The notes under the pieces were generated by a model. It was not told where the DNA came from. It saw nothing but the letters and a program-made list of their open reading frames with translations, and ran no database searches. Positions 52,960-61,741 of a stretch of 64,000 nt of DNA are shown in pieces (positions within the stretch are counted from its first letter, which is position 1; every line of letters starts with the position of its first letter). This DNA comes from Prosthecobacter debontii (GTDB taxonomy: Bacteria > Verrucomicrobiota > Verrucomicrobiia > Verrucomicrobiales > Verrucomicrobiaceae): contig CAMAQH010000002.1 in NCBI GenBank assembly GCA_945860295.1, positions 1-64,000 on the forward strand, given 5' to 3'. Both the position numbers and the translations under genes were made by a program.

Positions 52960-53825
52960 TCAGGATCCTGCACTGCCAGTCACGGCGAGGTGGCCAGCAA
53001 AGGCTGCCCCGATGGACATCGACACTGCCGCCAGCTCATCTTCTGCCTGCACATAAAGACCACCGTATCTTGGCAGTTCGCTGCGCAGCGTTTCCATGAT
53101 GCTCGACCACGGTTTGATCAGGTAGGTAGAGCCATAGCGCACACTAGCGGTGATCAGGCCCATCGTCATGATCGTGTTGCCATCCGTGCTGATGCGGTTG
53201 GCATCCTTGTGCTCGCCTTCTTCAAAATTGAAGGTCGTGATGTCACCGATCGGATAAGCAAAACCTGCGTCATAGGCCAGCAAGGCATTGCGCAGCACGC
53301 TCTCGTCTTTTTTGCCGAACTGACGACTGAGGATGCCGACGACCTTGTCTTTATCGAGCTGGAACACCGCACATATCAGGCCGAGAACAAAGATGTTCTT
53401 TCCACGATCCCGCGCGCTGCCGCCGACCGCTTCCACGGTAGCTGCGGTGAATGGAATGCCGATGTGGTGAATGCCGCGCTCGTGCTTCACTTCGGTCACC
53501 TCACCGCTGTCATAGAAACAGATGCCACCGTCACGCAGCGCGCTGATGTGGCTGTCGTAGCTGTGCTGGTAAAAGGCCACCAGCACATCGCTGTCATCGC
53601 CCGCATGGAGCACCTCGCCGGAGCCGAGATGAAGCTGGAAGATGGAAGGTCCGCCACTGATCGTAGACGGGATCGTTATGTAAGTGACCACATCCTGCTG
53701 CGTGCAAGTCGGGCGAGGATGCCACCGATGGATTGAATGCCATCTTGTGAATTGCCGGCCAGACGGATGACCGCGTTACGAAGAGTCGTCGATGAAGACG
53801 CCGAGGAAGCTGTGGCTGTGGACAT
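52960..53825 (-). pseudogene. korA: 2-oxoacid:acceptor oxidoreductase alpha (gamma-alpha) subunit, broken
   Basis: From the ATG at 53825 the frame reads MSTATASSASSSTTLR, AVIRLAGNSQDGIQSIGGIL and stops at 53676. Near 53695 a frameshift leads to a second frame reading DVVTYITIPSTISGGPSIFQ, then VLHAGDDSDVLVAFYQHSYD and AAVSMSIGAAFAGHLAVTG, ending at 52960. Together these are the N-terminal third of the alpha subunit of 2-oxoglutarate/2-oxoacid:ferredoxin oxidoreductase. The catalytic remainder is gone. The frameshift looks like a deletion of four bases near AGCAGGATG. Confidence 0.75.
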
Positions 53826-53991
53826 ATCTTGGGTTGGGGATCAAACAAACGTCGGTGGTTGGCCGAATTTATGATTGGAATACGAATGCTGTGACAAACC
53901 GCCCTATTACGTCAAGCCATCAACCATGACCTCTGATTGCCTCAGCCCATGAAGGCTTTTCATCCAGCCGACGTTTAGAGTTTCACCCGCC

Positions 53992-55242
53992 ATGAAACTC
54001 ATCCTCTCACTCAGCCTTCTCCTTTCCAGCATCGCCCCTGCCGCCGACTGGCCCATGTGGCGTGGCCCGAATGGAGACGGCACCACCACCGAGTCCGGCC
54101 TACCGGAAAAATGGAGCACCACAGAAAACGTCGTCTGGAAAACCGAGTTGCCGGATCGTGGCAACTCCACGCCTATTGTCTGGGGAGACAAAGTCTTCGT
54201 CACCCAAGCCATCGAGAAAGCTGGCCGCCGCCTGCTGCTCTGCTTTGACCGCAAGACCGGCAGGCAGCTCTGGGAAGCAGGCACCTCTTATAATGAAGCC
54301 GAGCTGACTCACGCCACCAATCCCTACTGCGGCGCATCACCGGCCACAGATGGCAAGCTCATCGTCGTCTTCTTTGCCAGCGCCGGCGTCTTTTGCTACG
54401 ACCTCGATGGCAAAGAAGTCTGGAAGCGCACCGATCTCGGCAAGCAGCATCACATCTGGGGAAATGGCACCTCGCCCGTCATCGCTGGAGATCGCGTCTT
54501 CTTGAACTTCGGCCCCGGTGAAAAAACCACGCTCTATGCCTTCGATCTCAAATCCGGCAAGACCCTCTGGCAGCACGACGAACCCGGCGGAGCCTCCGGC
54601 GAAGGTGCTGATAAGAAGTGGCTCGGTTCCTGGGCTGATCCGCTCTTCCGTATAGTCGGCGCGCGGGATGAACTCATCCTCCCCTACCCTGGCCACGTTG
54701 CTGCCTTTGATCCCACGTCTGGCAAAGAACTCTGGACATGCGCAGGGCTGAATCCCCTCGTCTATAATTCACCGCTCATGACGCCTGAGAATGTGGTCAT
54801 CGCATTCGGCGGTTACGGCGGCATGGGAGTCGCCGTCAAAGCAGGCGGCAGTGGCGATGTCACCTCTGAGCGCCTCTGGCATCTGCCCAAAGTCAGCCAA
54901 CGAATCGGCAGCGGCGTCATCCATGAAGGTCACCACTACATCCTCAGCGATGGCGGCATCGTCGAGTGTCGCGACCTGAAAACCGGCGAGATGCTCTTTA
55001 ATGAGCGCCTCAAAGGCCCTGGCCCCAGCAGCCAGAATTGGTCCTCACTCGTCCTCAGTGCCGATGGCAAATGCTACGCCTCCAATCAGGGCGGTGACTG
55101 CTTCGTCTTCAAAGCCAGCACCACCCTCGAACTCCTCGCCACCAACAGCCTTGGAGAGAGAATCATCGGCTCCATCGCCGTCAGCGACGGCCAGCTTTTC
55201 ATTCGTGGTTATAAGCACCTCTGGTGCATAGGCAAAAAGTAA
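53992..55242 (+). CDS. secreted PQQ-type beta-propeller protein
   Basis: The 416-residue protein has a signal peptide (MKLILSLSLLLSSIAPAADW) and then WPMWRGPNGDGTTTESGLPE, the standard opening of PQQ-like/BamB-type propellers in Verrucomicrobia and Planctomycetes. Repeats include GRQLWEAGT, GKEVWKRTDL, GKTLWQHDEPG and GKELWTCAGL, which are the Trp-docking blades. It probably acts in the periplasm as a scaffold or alcohol dehydrogenase-like protein; no catalytic Ca2+ site is evident. It is transcribed alone. Confidence 0.87.
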   Translation: MKLILSLSLLLSSIAPAADWPMWRGPNGDGTTTESGLPEKWSTTENVVWKTELPDRGNSTPIVWGDKVFVTQAIEKAGRRLLLCFDRKTGRQLWEAGTSYNEAELTHATNPYCGASPATDGKLIVVFFASAGVFCYDLDGKEVWKRTDLGKQHHIWGNGTSPVIAGDRVFLNFGPGEKTTLYAFDLKSGKTLWQHDEPGGASGEGADKKWLGSWADPLFRIVGARDELILPYPGHVAAFDPTSGKELWTCAGLNPLVYNSPLMTPENVVIAFGGYGGMGVAVKAGGSGDVTSERLWHLPKVSQRIGSGVIHEGHHYILSDGGIVECRDLKTGEMLFNERLKGPGPSSQNWSSLVLSADGKCYASNQGGDCFVFKASTTLELLATNSLGERIIGSIAVSDGQLFIRGYKHLWCIGKK

Positions 55243-55313
55243 ATTTGGCTGGCTTAAGATTTCTTGTCAGGAATTAGGGCCTTCTGCCAAAGAGAGGGGT
55301 AAACCAACCGCTC

Positions 55314-55835
55314 ATGCCCGAACACGATCAGTTCCTTCCCCACTTTCTCGCAGTCCAGTCGGACCTGCGAGCATTCATCGGGGCGGCAGTGCGTGATGCG
55401 GGCACTCGAGAGGATGTGTTTCAAGAAGTCGCCATGATCCTGTGGAAAAAATTTGAACTGTATGATCCCGCCCGGCCCTTTGGAGCCTGGGCGCGGGGGA
55501 TCGCGACTCGGAAAATTTTAGAAGACCGCCGTTTGCAGGGCAAGCTGCCAGAGTCCTGCACGGCGGAGACGCTGGAGGCTCTTTCTCATGGATTCGCCGC
55601 CGATGAGGCAGAGTCGCCCTGGCAGGATCGGGAACATGCGTTGAATCATTGCCTGGAGAATCTGCCAGAGCGCAGCGCGCGTTTCATCCGCGACCGCTAC
55701 AATCATAGCCATCCTGTCGAAACCATCGCCGCTGGGGCAGGGCTAAGTGTGGAGGCGCTTTATCAAACGCTCAGCCGCCTGCGCCGTCAGTTGCGCGACT
55801 GTGTGCAACGTCGGCTGGGACTTATTCTCGAATAA
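55314..55835 (+). CDS. ECF sigma factor, Rhodopirellula/Verrucomicrobium family
   Basis: The 173-residue sigma factor starts MPEHDQFLPHFLAVQSDLR. Region 2 carries DAGTREDVFQEVAMILW and YDPARPFGAWARGIATRKIL, and region 4 includes LENLPERSARFIRDRYNHSH with GLSVEALYQTLSRLRRQLRD. This pattern is the Rhodopirellula/Verrucomicrobium-type ECF family. It likely directs RNA polymerase to an envelope-related gene set. A membrane protein with a zinc-like cysteine cluster follows 4 bases later and is the expected anti-sigma partner. Confidence 0.9.
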   Translation: MPEHDQFLPHFLAVQSDLRAFIGAAVRDAGTREDVFQEVAMILWKKFELYDPARPFGAWARGIATRKILEDRRLQGKLPESCTAETLEALSHGFAADEAESPWQDREHALNHCLENLPERSARFIRDRYNHSHPVETIAAGAGLSVEALYQTLSRLRRQLRDCVQRRLGLILE

Positions 55836-55839
55836 GCTT

Positions 55840-57321
55840 ATGACTCCCTCCGCTGACAGTTCTGAGTTTGCTGATCTGGTCGCCCGCTGGCTGGATGAAA
55901 CCGCCACCGCCGATGAGGCTGCCCAGCTTTGGATCTGCGTCTCGAAGTGCCCGGACTGTGCACGTGAGTTGGCCGCAGCGTCTCGGTTTGAGGCGATGCT
56001 CGGCGACACGGTGAGAGCCAGGAATGTGGAGGCCGAGGCACGGCATCTGCTCGCCACCACGCCGCGTGTGGCCAAGACGACGACGCTCAAAAAGCACGCT
56101 TCTACATCACCTAGCCAGCCATCCATGAAGTGGTTCGCAGTCGCCGCCGCTCTGGTCGTGCTGGGGCTGATCACCGCCATGCTCTGGCCTGAGGAAGCTG
56201 CCGAAAGTCCGAAGGTGGTGCAGGAAAAAGCGCTGCCAATGGCGCAGCCTACAGTCAAGGAATCACCCCCGCTCATCGCACACGCTCCAGCTCCGAAATT
56301 GGACCTGCCTGTAACTCTGGGCACGGCCACCAATGAGGTGCCCCTGACGGATCGGCTCGACCGCTTTTTCCTGCACAGTGTGTCTCTCGATCAAGTGCCG
56401 CTCAGCCAGGCGCTGGGTCTGCTCCAGGGCCAGTTGAAACAGACTGACTACATGAAGACGCTGGATCTGACGAAGCTGCGCATCCATGTTCCAGCGGGTG
56501 CCTCCGCACGGCGCGTCACTTTCTACAGTGGAGCCATTCCTTTCCTCAAAGCCGTCCGCGCCGTGGCGGCACTGGCAGGCTGTGAGGTGCTGGTGAGCGA
56601 GCCAGAGATCACGCTGACCATGCAGAATGGCATCTTCCCGCATCTGGCAGAGAAGCGCACGCTCAGCGACATACTGGCGGGTCGTTTGAATGCTAATGGT
56701 ACAGCGATGGTGGATGATGCGAATAGGCTCGCCGGGCTGTGGGAAGATGCAGCGACTCTGGGCATCGCCGTCAATGAAGACGGCTCAGCGGCTCTCTCAC
56801 GTGGGCAGTGGGAGGCGCTGCGGATGATGAGTGATTCACGGGATCAAGTGGGCCGCATTCCCATGCCAGCCTTTGCTGTCTATGTAGTGCCGCAGGACCC
56901 GCTGGTGCAAAATAGAGCGCTGACGCCCGAGGAGATCGAGGCTTTCCAGCGTTCGATTTTGGCGCAGAGAATCCAACCGCTCACCACCATCACCCCGCAG
57001 CTTGCTGGGCCGAATAATCTAGATCCCGTGGTGCTCGAACCCGATGGTGATGAGGGCGTGCTGGCCCTGCAATCTGGTGCCAATGGCACGTCCCAATCGC
57101 CGCAAAGCTCAGAGCCGCAGCAGACCTACAGTGTTGTGACCATGAAACTCAATTCAGTATCAATGTCCGAGAGCAATCAAGCTGTGCAGCGTGTCATGGG
57201 CGGTAGCACGCAACTTTCCGCAGACCAAATGGCTTCCTTGACCGGCAGCACAGCAGCTTCAGTTTCCGTTGGCAGTGCGGCCTCGACCACCGTCGTGATC
57301 ATCTCTGTCCCGACACCGTGA
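55840..57321 (+). CDS. membrane anti-sigma-like protein with STN-like domain
   Basis: The 493-residue protein begins with an N-terminal cytoplasmic part that has LWICVSKCPDCARELAA, a Cx3Cx2C cluster where the anti-sigma zinc motif usually has His in the first place. One membrane helix follows at about residues 97-117. The periplasmic part includes FFLHSVSLDQVPLSQALGLL and PFLKAVRAVAALAGCEVLVS, which resembles the short N-terminal (STN) domain of secretins and TonB receptors. The C-terminal 120 residues are Ser/Thr/Gln-rich. A long upstream frame overlaps the sigma gene and is rejected. It may sense a signal and hold the ECF factor. Confidence 0.7.
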   Translation: MTPSADSSEFADLVARWLDETATADEAAQLWICVSKCPDCARELAAASRFEAMLGDTVRARNVEAEARHLLATTPRVAKTTTLKKHASTSPSQPSMKWFAVAAALVVLGLITAMLWPEEAAESPKVVQEKALPMAQPTVKESPPLIAHAPAPKLDLPVTLGTATNEVPLTDRLDRFFLHSVSLDQVPLSQALGLLQGQLKQTDYMKTLDLTKLRIHVPAGASARRVTFYSGAIPFLKAVRAVAALAGCEVLVSEPEITLTMQNGIFPHLAEKRTLSDILAGRLNANGTAMVDDANRLAGLWEDAATLGIAVNEDGSAALSRGQWEALRMMSDSRDQVGRIPMPAFAVYVVPQDPLVQNRALTPEEIEAFQRSILAQRIQPLTTITPQLAGPNNLDPVVLEPDGDEGVLALQSGANGTSQSPQSSEPQQTYSVVTMKLNSVSMSESNQAVQRVMGGSTQLSADQMASLTGSTAASVSVGSAASTTVVIISVPTP

Positions 57322-57387
57322 TACTGAATGAATCAAGGCTTGCCAAGCCTCCCTCCTTTTCGTAAAACCTTCATCCCCAACCCCAAA

Positions 57388-60300
57388 ATGATGTCCCAAC
57401 TCATCTCCCTGATCACTGCAGCGCTCCTGCTCATGAGCACGCTGACCCAGCTCACCGCCGCAGAAACTGCCGCCGTGCCACTGCGCTTCAACGTGAAGAG
57501 TCGTGTCGCCTCTGTCGCCGTCGAGCGCGGGGTGGAGCAGATCGTTTTAGAGCGTAAATCTGGCGCTGGGTGGAAGCCACTGGCAGTGTCTTATCCGCGA
57601 GCCACAGGCTGGGGTTCGGTGCGTGTCGCCACCTTTAATCTGCCCTCGACCATCCCAGCCACGGAGCTGCGCGCCCAGGGCTATCGCGGTGTGAAATTCC
57701 CAGCGCGTTTCCTCAAAGGTAAGCGCGCCTTTGACCGCAAGGATCTGAATGGTGGCGGAACAATGATCTCGGGCAATGGCGGGCCTATGATCATGAACTC
57801 CGTCGCCGGCACTGTTGCCGTGGCGGACTCCAAAGTAACCACTGCGGCGAAAGCGGTGGAGTCGGACATCTGGCAGATCGTGGGCGATCAGGTGTACTTC
57901 TTCAATCAATACCGTGGCCTGCAAATCCTGGATCTGAGTGATCCCACGCTGCCAGTGCGTGTCGGCAGTCTGCGCCTGCCAGCGAGTGGTGAGCAAATGT
58001 TCGTGCTTGATGACACAGGCTCCACGGTGGCGCTACTGGGTCGCTCGAATGATAAAGCGCGGCAGGGTGCGGCCACGATATGGCTGATCCGCGTGACGGA
58101 CGGCGTGCCCGCGCTGGTGGGTGAAGTGCCGCTGGAAGGCAGCATCAGCGACAGCCGCCTGATAGGCAGCACGCTGCATGTGCTATGCAGTGTCTGGTCT
58201 CAGACGGCAATGAATGCCAACATTGGCAGTTACGGGAGTGAGGCCGTGCTGACCAGCATTGATCTAGCAGACATCCAGACGCCGCAGAAGCTCGGCAGTC
58301 TGCGATTCCCATCCTACAACGCGGTGCTTCAGGCTTCAGAGGGCTACCTGCTTTTGGGCACGAACAATTATGTCAGCAACACCCAGCAGCGTGGCCTGCA
58401 TGTCATCAATGTCGATGCCGCTCCGGTGCTGGTGAAGACCCTCACACCGCGCGGTCAGATTCAGGACAAGTTCAAGATGAGCATCGTCCATGGTGCCGTC
58501 GTCGCGGTCTCGATCGACTGGCAGAACTGGTCGAACCGCCAGACCTGGGTGGAAACCTTTCCACTGGCAGGCAGCGATGTCGCACCACTCGCAGCCATCG
58601 AGCTGCTGAGCGCCCGCAATGAGCAACTCCACGCCACCCGTTTTGACGGCGACCGCCTCTACGTCGTGACCTTCCGCAATACTGATCCGCTCTTCATCGT
58701 CGATCTCGCAGATCCCGCCGTGCCCGTGCTCTCTGGGGAGCTAGAAGTGCCCGGCTGGAGCACCTACCTGGAGCCACTGGGAGATCGACTGCTCGCCGTC
58801 GGTGTCGAAGCTGGTCGTGTCACTGTCTCCCTCTTTGATGTGACGGATGTCACCGCGCCGACACTGCTGTCACGCCTGCCATTAGGTGCCGAAGGCACTC
58901 ATAGCTGGAGTGAGGCGAACTACGATGAAAAGGCTGTGGAGTATCTGCCTGATCAGGGCGTGGTCATGGTGCCTTTCCAGACTTGGAGCTGGGGTGCTGG
59001 CGGCGGCCAAAAAGCCATTCAAATCGTCAACGTCGGTGCTGACGCTCTCACCGCTGGGGCCACCATCAATCATAGCTTTAACCCCCGCCGTGGCAGTTGG
59101 ATTGCAGGCCACTTTGTCACCATCTCTGGTCAGGAACTCCTGGTGCATGGCACCGATGCCGCAAGCGCTGCCCCTGAGGTCACTTTGTCCCTGGCATGGC
59201 GCACCGACCGCGTGATGCCCTTTGGTGATTTCCTGGTGCAGATCGAAGACGGCAGCACCGGCTGGTATGGCGGTTACTTCCTCCGCGCTTACGGCACCAA
59301 CGGCAGCGCTAACGCCAGACTCCGCATCACTCCCGCGAGTGATCCTGATGCACTTCTGAGCGTCATCGATCTCGGCGCAGGTCGTATCGTCAGCAGCACG
59401 CAAAAGGACGGTCGCCTGTATCTCGCCCAATGGGTGCCTGCTACAAACACCACGCCGCAAGTGCTCCGCACACTAGCGCTTGAACTCGGCTCACCCCCGA
59501 CCGTGACAGAGCTAGGTCGTGTCGATCATGACCTCACCGGCTTGAACGAATACTCGATGAATCTCGATGCCCTCCAACCGCTGTGGACGGATGTGCAGAC
59601 ACTCGTCTGGTACATCCCCATGCAGACTCAGCGCTGGTGGTGGTGGGGACCTGTCTATGATGTCATCGCGCTACCTGTCTTGAGGGCCGGGACGCTGCCA
59701 GTCCTAGCCGTCACCAATGCGCAAGCCGCCCCGCCTCCGGTCAGCACGACCCCAGTCGTGCCGCAGAATCCAGCCGCTATTCTTTGCCCTATCAGTGTGA
59801 CCACCACTGGCATCAGCGCAGGACTGGCCCAGACCGTGTCTGTCAAAGGCAGCCTGCGTGGCACGAGCAGCGCCTTCGTTGAAGCGGGTTTCATCTTCTT
59901 CAGCTACGACACGGCGGTGGAGCAAGTGACGCCAATCGTCAAACCGACTGCAACGGCTTCAAGGATTCTCGCAACCAGCACCCTGAATATTGCCATCCCT
60001 TACCAGCCGTATGAATGGCGTGTCGCCTCATGGCTGCAAGTGGTGGACTGGCGCTCGGCAGCCCCCGTGCTGCGTGATCCTGTCTCTATCCCCGGCCAGC
60101 TCCTCAGTGTAGCTCAGGCAGATGCACAGGGCGCGGTGATCCTAACTAACAGTGACCAGCAGATCAGCACTGGAGGCTCGGCGACGCGTGTCATCCAAGC
60201 CAGCGGCTACGATGGCGTCAGCGCCTGGCAGCTCGACAACTACATCACCGCCACTCCTTTCTATACCGCCAGTGCCACCGACGGCACGCGAGTCTATCTG

Positions 60301-60627
60301 GCGCGTGAAGCAGGCACCAAAGGCGTGGTCGGCATCGGCTACAACGGTGCCACCGGCCGCCTCGCTCAGATCAATACCTGGACCACTACTGAAGTGCCCT
60401 CCATGCTCAATGTCACCAGCGGCCATCTCCTGGCCAGCAGCTACGGCAATCTCGAAGTCGCCAGCATCGCCGCCGCCACCGGCGTGATGACTCCCGTCGC
60501 CTCTTTCGATACCCCGACGAATCTCTGGCTCCAGGTCAAACGTGCCGCCTTCACTCCAACTCTTGATCTCTGGATTCCCGCTGCCGATTACGGTGTCGAG
60601 TATCTCCAGCACGCCACGATGGAGTAA
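57388..60627 (+). CDS. large secreted beta-propeller protein
   Basis: The 1079-residue protein has a signal peptide (MMSQLISLITAALLLMSTLT to about residue 27). A central region from about residue 150 contains DIWQIVGDQVYFFNQYRGLQ and repeated LDLSDPTLPV-type blades of the C-terminal beta-propeller family related to WD40 (Beta_propel). Asp/Gly-rich turns recur through most of the protein. The last 250 residues hold further beta repeats. An upstream ATG at 57328 would add 20 residues without signal-like character. It follows the sigma/anti-sigma pair by 66 bases, and may be the target or output of that system. Confidence 0.78.
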   Translation: MMSQLISLITAALLLMSTLTQLTAAETAAVPLRFNVKSRVASVAVERGVEQIVLERKSGAGWKPLAVSYPRATGWGSVRVATFNLPSTIPATELRAQGYRGVKFPARFLKGKRAFDRKDLNGGGTMISGNGGPMIMNSVAGTVAVADSKVTTAAKAVESDIWQIVGDQVYFFNQYRGLQILDLSDPTLPVRVGSLRLPASGEQMFVLDDTGSTVALLGRSNDKARQGAATIWLIRVTDGVPALVGEVPLEGSISDSRLIGSTLHVLCSVWSQTAMNANIGSYGSEAVLTSIDLADIQTPQKLGSLRFPSYNAVLQASEGYLLLGTNNYVSNTQQRGLHVINVDAAPVLVKTLTPRGQIQDKFKMSIVHGAVVAVSIDWQNWSNRQTWVETFPLAGSDVAPLAAIELLSARNEQLHATRFDGDRLYVVTFRNTDPLFIVDLADPAVPVLSGELEVPGWSTYLEPLGDRLLAVGVEAGRVTVSLFDVTDVTAPTLLSRLPLGAEGTHSWSEANYDEKAVEYLPDQGVVMVPFQTWSWGAGGGQKAIQIVNVGADALTAGATINHSFNPRRGSWIAGHFVTISGQELLVHGTDAASAAPEVTLSLAWRTDRVMPFGDFLVQIEDGSTGWYGGYFLRAYGTNGSANARLRITPASDPDALLSVIDLGAGRIVSSTQKDGRLYLAQWVPATNTTPQVLRTLALELGSPPTVTELGRVDHDLTGLNEYSMNLDALQPLWTDVQTLVWYIPMQTQRWWWWGPVYDVIALPVLRAGTLPVLAVTNAQAAPPPVSTTPVVPQNPAAILCPISVTTTGISAGLAQTVSVKGSLRGTSSAFVEAGFIFFSYDTAVEQVTPIVKPTATASRILATSTLNIAIPYQPYEWRVASWLQVVDWRSAAPVLRDPVSIPGQLLSVAQADAQGAVILTNSDQQISTGGSATRVIQASGYDGVSAWQLDNYITATPFYTASATDGTRVYLAREAGTKGVVGIGYNGATGRLAQINTWTTTEVPSMLNVTSGHLLASSYGNLEVASIAAATGVMTPVASFDTPTNLWLQVKRAAFTPTLDLWIPAADYGVEYLQHATME

Positions 60628-60683
60628 TGTTCGGACGGTGATCTCTGCGATCCAATTGAGTGAGCAGCCTCAGTTTCAGGCTC

Positions 60684-61733
60684 TCAAAAACTCTCAACTC
60701 TCTCGGACAATGGCGGTGGCATCACATTTACCGCCGCAGCGCCAATGTATGTGACTTTGTCGATCTGGCCGAGCAGATCAATGAAGGCGTCTTCAAGCCG
60801 GCGTTCTTCGCGGTGAAAATCAGTGACCGGGAGGCCATCTGTGATCATACGCTTGAGCACGCTGGCGATGACGGTTTCGTCGGTGGACTGCACACAGAGT
60901 TTGGCTCCACGTTTCATTTCCTCCACCACTTGAATGAGCGGTGCGGTGAGCGCCCACTCGATGAGTTTGGCAAGTGGTCCACTGACCTGCACATTCACCA
61001 GCGTCACCTCCGCCTGCGCGGAGCCGCGCCGCATCGAATCAGCGTCGCCGTGATGGACGATGCGGCCTTTATCGATGAAGAGCAGGCTGTCGCACATCTC
61101 CCCCAGTTCGCTGAGTATGTGGGAACTGATGAGGATCGTTTTGCCCTCCTCTGAGAGGATGCGGATGAGCTGCTTCAACTCCACGCGCGCCTTTGGGTCC
61201 AGGCCGGCGGCAGGCTCGTCGAGGATCAGAATCTTCGGGTCATGCAAAAGCGCACGCCCGAGGCACAGTCGCTGCGTTTGACCTTTCGACATCTTGTTGC
61301 TCAGCCGATCGGCCAGCGGCGTGAGATCAGTAAAGTCCATCACCTCTTGGATGCGCTGCACGCGCTCCGCCCCCTTGTAGCCCAGTGCACGGGCGTAGAA
61401 GTCAAGATACTCCAGCACCGTCATGTGCTCATAGGTGCCAAAGCTGTCCGGCATCCAGCCTAACAAACGTCGCGCCTTCGCCGGGTAATGCACCACATTA
61501 TGACCGCCGATCTTCACCGTGCCACCGCTGGGATAATCCAGCGTGGCCATGATTCGCATCGTCGTTGTCTTGCCCGCACCATTGGCACCGACAAAACCAA
61601 CCACGCTGCCGTGATTGATGCTGAAGGAAACGCCATCCACCGCCTTTAGATACCCGAAGCTGCGCTGCAAATTCTCCACCACGATGGCGGGCTGAGAGAG
61701 GTCCATGTCAGGCGCTGAATGTGTGTCGCTCAT
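60684..61733 (-). CDS. ABC transporter ATP-binding protein (NatA-like)
   Basis: The 349-residue ATPase has Walker A GANGAGKTTT, signature MSKGQTQRLCLGRAL, Walker B ILILDEPAAGLDP and switch His SSHILSEL. An extra C-terminal domain of about 110 residues (STDETVIASVLKRMITDG and so on) ends EDAFIDLLGQIDKVTY-like. This is the ABC-2 type exporter ATPase class. Its start lies 8 bases after the stop of the large membrane protein gene. The start MSDTHSAPD is chosen over an ATG four codons earlier. No permease follows, so the upstream membrane protein may be its partner. Confidence 0.88.
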   Translation of the reverse strand: MSDTHSAPDMDLSQPAIVVENLQRSFGYLKAVDGVSFSINHGSVVGFVGANGAGKTTTMRIMATLDYPSGGTVKIGGHNVVHYPAKARRLLGWMPDSFGTYEHMTVLEYLDFYARALGYKGAERVQRIQEVMDFTDLTPLADRLSNKMSKGQTQRLCLGRALLHDPKILILDEPAAGLDPKARVELKQLIRILSEEGKTILISSHILSELGEMCDSLLFIDKGRIVHHGDADSMRRGSAQAEVTLVNVQVSGPLAKLIEWALTAPLIQVVEEMKRGAKLCVQSTDETVIASVLKRMITDGLPVTDFHREERRLEDAFIDLLGQIDKVTYIGAAAVNVMPPPLSERVESF

Positions 61734-61741
61734 GAGTGAGA

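Noticed and set aside
60655-60685. Weak hairpin after the large beta-propeller gene
   Set aside because: Only five base pairs plus a bulge and no T run, and it overlaps the end of the ABC gene; not enough for a terminator call.
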